Source: JBARCX01 sp049794535
GTDB lineage: Bacteria; Pseudomonadota; Gammaproteobacteria; Xanthomonadales; Rhodanobacteraceae
Assembly (NCBI GenBank): GCA_049794535.1
Contig: JBARCX010000113.1
Span: 1-9,054 of the forward strand
Reading direction: 5' to 3'
DNA: 9,054 bases
Below, one piece after another: positions 6,646 to 9,054 of this stretch; positions within the stretch are counted from its first letter, which is position 1; the number at the start of each line of letters is the position of its first letter. The position numbers and the translations under genes were made by a program. The notes under the pieces were generated by a model. That model was given only the letters and a program-made list of their open reading frames with translations, was not told where the DNA came from and did not search any database.

Positions 6646-8223
6646 ATGACCAATATCCATAGCGACAAAATCCTCATCCTCGATTTCGGCGCGCAGTACA
6701 CCCAGCTGATCGCCCGCCGCATCCGCGAGATCGGCGTGTACTGCGAAATCTGGGCGTGGGACCACGACCCGGGCGAGATCGCCGCGTTCGGTGCCAAGGG
6801 CATCATCCTTTCCGGTGGTCCGGAATCGACCACGTTGCCGGGCGCACCCAAGGCTCCGCAACAGGTGTTCGATTTGGGCCTGCCCATCCTGGGCATCTGC
6901 TACGGCATGCAGACCCTGGCCGCACAGCTTGGCGGTGCAACCGAAGCCGCTGACGCGCGTGAGTTTGGTCATGCCGAGGTGGATATTGTCGCCCCGAGCC
7001 GTCTGTTCGATGGTTTGAGCGATCATGCCGCCCACAAACTCGATGTGTGGATGAGTCATGGTGATCACGTCGCCAAGGCGCCGCCGGGTTTCGTCATCAC
7101 TGGCCGCACCGATCGCATTCCGGTCGCGGTGATGGAGAACGAGGACAAGCGCTGGTACGGCGTGCAGTTCCATCCGGAAGTGACCCACACAAAGCAGGGC
7201 GGGGCACTGCTCAAGCGCTTCATCACCGAGATCTGCGGCTGTGCCACGTTGTGGACAGCAGCCAACATCATCGAAGACCAGATCGCCCGCGTGCGCGAAC
7301 AGGTTGGCGATGACGAGGTGATCCTTGGCCTTTCCGGAGGTGTTGATTCGTCGGTGGTTGCGGCACTGCTGCACAGAGCTATCGGCGACAAGCTCACGTG
7401 CGTGTTCGTCGACACCGGCCTGCTGCGCTTTCAGGAAGGCGATCAGGTCATGGCGATGTTCGCTGCTGAGGCCGACAAGGGCGGCATGGGCGTCAAGGTG
7501 ATCCGTGTCAACGCGGCCGAGCGCTACTTCAGCGCACTTGTCGGCGTGAGCGACCCAGAAGCCAAGCGCAAGATCATCGGCGGTCTGTTCGTCGAGATCT
7601 TTGACGAGGAGTCACAGAAGCTCGCCAATGCCCGCTGGCTGGCCCAGGGCACGATCTATCCAGACGTGATCGAGTCGGCTGGCAGCAAGACCGGCAAGGC
7701 ACACGTCATCAAGAGCCATCACAACGTCGGCGGCCTGCCGGAGCACATGAAGCTCAAATTGGTCGAGCCGCTGCGTGAGTTGTTCAAGGACGAGGTACGT
7801 CGCATCGGCGTCGAGCTGGGCTTGCCCCGCGCGATGGTCTACCGCCACCCGTTCCCCGGTCCGGGCTTGGGCGTGCGCATCCTAGGCGAGGTGAAGCCGG
7901 AATACGCCGAGCTGCTGGCTCGCGCCGACGCGATCTTCATCGACGAGTTGCGCAAGGCGGATCTGTACGACAAGACCAGCCAAGCCTTTGCCGTGTTCCT
8001 GCCGGTCAAGTCAGTGGGCGTGGTGGGTGACGCGCGAGCCTACGAATGGGTGATCGCACTGCGTGCGGTGGAAACCATCGACTTCATGACCGCGCACTGG
8101 GCGCACCTGCCGTACGAATTCCTTGGCAAGGTATCGAATCGAATAATCAATGAGTTGCGAGGAGTTTCTCGCGTTGTTTATGACATCAGTGGCAAGCCAC
8201 CGGCCACGATCGAGTGGGAATAA
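6646..8223 (+). CDS. guaA: GMP synthase (glutamine-hydrolysing)
   Basis: GuaA makes GMP from XMP, ATP and glutamine, the step after GuaB. The 525-residue product equals E. coli GuaA in length. The N-terminal class I glutamine amidotransferase (about residues 8-200) has the nucleophile Cys85 in GICYGMQ and His176/Glu178 in QFHPEVTHT. The ATP pyrophosphatase domain (about 205-400) has the PP-loop SGGVDSS (230-236). The C-terminal dimerisation and XMP-binding domain (about 400-525) contains RHPFPGPGLGVRILGE and ends in the canonical PPATIEWE. All catalytic residues are present. ATG 6646 has GGGA 6 bases upstream, and MTNIHSDKILILDFGAQYTQLIARR fits the family start. Two stop codons in tandem (TAATAA, 8221-8226) end the gene, followed by a terminator. 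It lies downstream of guaB, as in guaBA operons, but the 122-base spacer with hairpins suggests some independent control. Confidence 0.98.
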   Translation: MTNIHSDKILILDFGAQYTQLIARRIREIGVYCEIWAWDHDPGEIAAFGAKGIILSGGPESTTLPGAPKAPQQVFDLGLPILGICYGMQTLAAQLGGATEAADAREFGHAEVDIVAPSRLFDGLSDHAAHKLDVWMSHGDHVAKAPPGFVITGRTDRIPVAVMENEDKRWYGVQFHPEVTHTKQGGALLKRFITEICGCATLWTAANIIEDQIARVREQVGDDEVILGLSGGVDSSVVAALLHRAIGDKLTCVFVDTGLLRFQEGDQVMAMFAAEADKGGMGVKVIRVNAAERYFSALVGVSDPEAKRKIIGGLFVEIFDEESQKLANARWLAQGTIYPDVIESAGSKTGKAHVIKSHHNVGGLPEHMKLKLVEPLRELFKDEVRRIGVELGLPRAMVYRHPFPGPGLGVRILGEVKPEYAELLARADAIFIDELRKADLYDKTSQAFAVFLPVKSVGVVGDARAYEWVIALRAVETIDFMTAHWAHLPYEFLGKVSNRIINELRGVSRVVYDISGKPPATIEWE

Positions 8224-8250
8224 TAAAATCAACCACTTGCCCGTGATGAA

Positions 8251-8277
8251 GGAAGCCGGCGATTTGCCGGCTTTCTC
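8251..8277 (+). terminator. Rho-independent terminator after guaA
   Basis: AAGCCGGC (8253-8260) and GCCGGCTT (8266-8273) form a perfect 8-bp stem around GATTT, extendable by one G-U and one G-C pair, followed by TCTC with a short T-rich stretch (8272-8276). It lies about 30 bases after the guaA stop and separates guaA from tadA. Confidence 0.8.
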
Positions 8278-8293
8278 ATCTGTAGTCAATAAT
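8264..8293 (+). promoter_or_regulatory. Possible promoter for tadA
   Basis: TTGCCG (8264-8269, 4 of 6 to TTGACA) and AATAAT (8288-8293, 5 of 6 to TATAAT) are 18 bp apart. The predicted start near 8300-8302 coincides with the tadA ATG at 8302. The -35 lies inside the loop and 3' arm of the guaA terminator. Confidence 0.4.
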
Positions 8294-8301
8294 GCATTGA
8301 A

Positions 8302-8790
8302 ATGACAGACGAAATTACAAATACACCATTGCCATTCTCCGAACTCGACGTGCAGCACATGCAGCGCGCATTACAGCTTGCTGCACATGCCCGTGACGCC
8401 GAAAACGAGGTGCCGGTGGGCGCGGTGCTGGTCCAGGATGGTGTGATTGTCGGCCTCGGCTGGAACCGCAACATCACCCTGCATGACCCCACTGCGCATG
8501 CCGAAATCATGGCGTTGCGTGCCGCAGGCGAAAAGCTGACCAACTACCGCATTCCAGGCGCCACCCTCTATGTGACGCTGGAGCCCTGCGCGATGTGCGC
8601 CATGGCGCTCATCCACGCGCGCATCGGTCGCGTTGTGTATGCAGCAACCGACCCCAAGACCGGCGCCGCTGGCAGCGTATTCGACACCCTGATCGACGCG
8701 CGCCACAACCATCGCATCGACGTGCAAGGTGGCCTGTTGGCGGAGGAGTCGTCGGCAATGCTGCGAGAGTTTTTCCGCTCGCGGCGCTGA
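8302..8790 (+). CDS. tadA: tRNA-specific adenosine-34 deaminase TadA
   Basis: TadA deaminates adenosine to inosine at the wobble position of tRNA-Arg(ACG), letting one tRNA read CGU, CGC and CGA; it acts in the cytoplasm as a dimer and is essential in most bacteria. The 162-residue product (E. coli 167) shows the zinc deaminase motifs HAE (His66, catalytic Glu68) and PCAMC (Cys96, Cys99), plus NEVPVGAVLV (about 35-44), WNRN (54-57), DPTAHAEIMALR, and KTGAAGS (about 120-126), which separate TadA from guanine or cytosine deaminases. It ends at FFRSRR and lacks the extended tail of the E. coli protein. The start is fixed by an in-frame TAA at 8290-8292, with no other start codon before ATG 8302; the next in-frame ATG (8359) would remove part of the first helix. 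There is no Shine-Dalgarno, which together with the promoter position suggests a leaderless or nearly leaderless mRNA. It stands alone between the guaA terminator and a 144-base gap. Confidence 0.95.
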   Translation: MTDEITNTPLPFSELDVQHMQRALQLAAHARDAENEVPVGAVLVQDGVIVGLGWNRNITLHDPTAHAEIMALRAAGEKLTNYRIPGATLYVTLEPCAMCAMALIHARIGRVVYAATDPKTGAAGSVFDTLIDARHNHRIDVQGGLLAEESSAMLREFFRSRR

Positions 8791-8800
8791 GTGGGAAGGT

Positions 8801-8830
8801 TTGATCGGCGACGTCTTGATCGAATACGTC
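8801..8830 (+). repeat. Tandem 15-bp direct repeat upstream of the last gene
   Basis: TTGATCGGCGACGTC (8801-8815) is followed directly by TTGATCGAATACGTC (8816-8830). They are identical at 12 of 15 positions, with all differences in the central three bases (TTGATCG-N3-ACGTC). The second copy overlaps a possible -35. This may be a paired regulator-binding site or chance. Confidence 0.6.
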
Positions 8831-8846
8831 GTGGTCGTTCTATAGT
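8816..8846 (+). promoter_or_regulatory. Possible promoter for the gene starting at 8935
   Basis: TATAGT (8841-8846) matches the -10 consensus at 5 of 6. TTGATC (8816-8821), inside the tandem repeat, matches the -35 at 4 of 6, but the 19-bp spacing is longer than ideal. A start near 8853 would give a leader of about 82 bases. Confidence 0.4.
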
Positions 8847-8934
8847 CTGCCGGTCGTTGCTCATGGGGGGCAAGATGCGGTGCGACAGGGGTTGAGCGGA
8901 TATCCACAGGGACTGCAACATCGAGGTATCGCGC

Positions 8935-9054
8935 ATGAAGTCAGATCAGGTGACGTCCCGCGCACGCTGGCTCCGCCATTGGCGCCAATGGCGTGTCGTG
9001 GCAAGTGTTGATCATGCAGCCGTCATGGCAAACGTCGTTGACGCAGGTGTATTC
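8935..9054 (+). CDS. Unidentified protein, N-terminal 40 residues only; possibly a DUF389-type membrane protein
   Basis: An open frame begins at ATG 8935 and runs off the window end. GAGGT (8923-8927) sits 7 bases upstream, the best Shine-Dalgarno in the window, so the start is credible. The 40 visible residues begin MKSDQVTSRARWLRHWRQWR, a basic, tryptophan-rich cytoplasmic-looking segment, then continue with VDHAAVMANVVDAGVF. No membrane segment, signal peptide or catalytic motif is reached before the edge. The pattern of a basic, Trp-rich start followed by a short helix and a G-x-F turn resembles, from memory, the region just before the first membrane helix of DUF389 (TIGR00341) proteins. 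That is a tentative resemblance, not an identification. The gene appears to be its own transcription unit, separated from tadA by 144 bases. Confidence 0.5.
   Translation, partial: MKSDQVTSRARWLRHWRQWRVVASVDHAAVMANVVDAGVF

Noticed and set aside
6559..7374. A 271-codon minus-strand frame opposite the start of guaA.
   Set aside because: It is antisense to the amidotransferase domain of GuaA, whose catalytic triad is intact, and its composition is shadow-like.
8371..8907. A 178-codon minus-strand frame across tadA and the following gap.
   Set aside because: It is antisense to a clearly functional tadA, has low-complexity composition and no family motif; its apparent start lies in the non-coding gap without a convincing ribosome-binding site.
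1..9054. Mobile elements, CRISPR arrays, tRNA or rRNA genes, defence or biosynthetic clusters.
   Set aside because: Apart from the gaps described, the window is filled by conserved housekeeping genes; no transposase, integrase, regularly spaced repeats or RNA-gene signatures were seen.

Overview
This window reads as an ordinary housekeeping segment of a gammaproteobacterial chromosome, most likely Xanthomonadales (Rhodanobacteraceae or Xanthomonadaceae). The assignment is an inference from protein style (Der beginning MLP, an adenylyltransferase with an N-terminal rhodanese, IMP dehydrogenase and GMP synthetase without leader riboswitches), fairly high GC, and weak or absent Shine-Dalgarno sequences at several starts. 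I see no insertion sequence, prophage, tRNA, rRNA, CRISPR array or recognisable defence system.

Layout. Positions 2-847 hold the 3' part of bamB (outer-membrane assembly lipoprotein), followed 22 bases later by der (double-GTPase ribosome-assembly factor), as in the bamB-der pair of other gammaproteobacteria. A rhodanese plus E1-like adenylyltransferase gene (MoeB/ThiF family) follows at 2312-3481. It runs tail to tail into a minus-strand GNAT acetyltransferase (3442-4044), and the two coding regions overlap by 40 bases. A short divergent promoter region separates the acetyltransferase from folD (4115-4984). Then come guaB (5066-6523), a hairpin-rich 122-base spacer, guaA (6646-8223), a clear terminator, tadA (8302-8790), a 144-base non-coding gap with a tandem 15-bp repeat next to a promoter-like box, and the first 40 codons of an unfinished gene (8935 onward), possibly a DUF389-type membrane protein.

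Functional themes. guaB and guaA carry out the two successive steps from IMP to GMP. folD supplies 10-formyl-THF for the earlier purine steps, so the centre of the window is a purine/one-carbon cluster. der and tadA serve translation (50S assembly and wobble-inosine formation). The adenylyltransferase serves sulfur-carrier activation for molybdopterin, or possibly thiamine or tRNA thiolation. All recognised enzymes keep their catalytic residues and usual lengths.

I found no convincing undescribed system. The points worth a second look are regulatory: a possible bidirectional promoter with a shared -10 between the acetyltransferase and folD, matching promoter-to-start geometry at folD and guaB, two mutually exclusive RNA hairpins between guaB and guaA, a probable leaderless tadA transcript, and the tandem repeat before the last gene.
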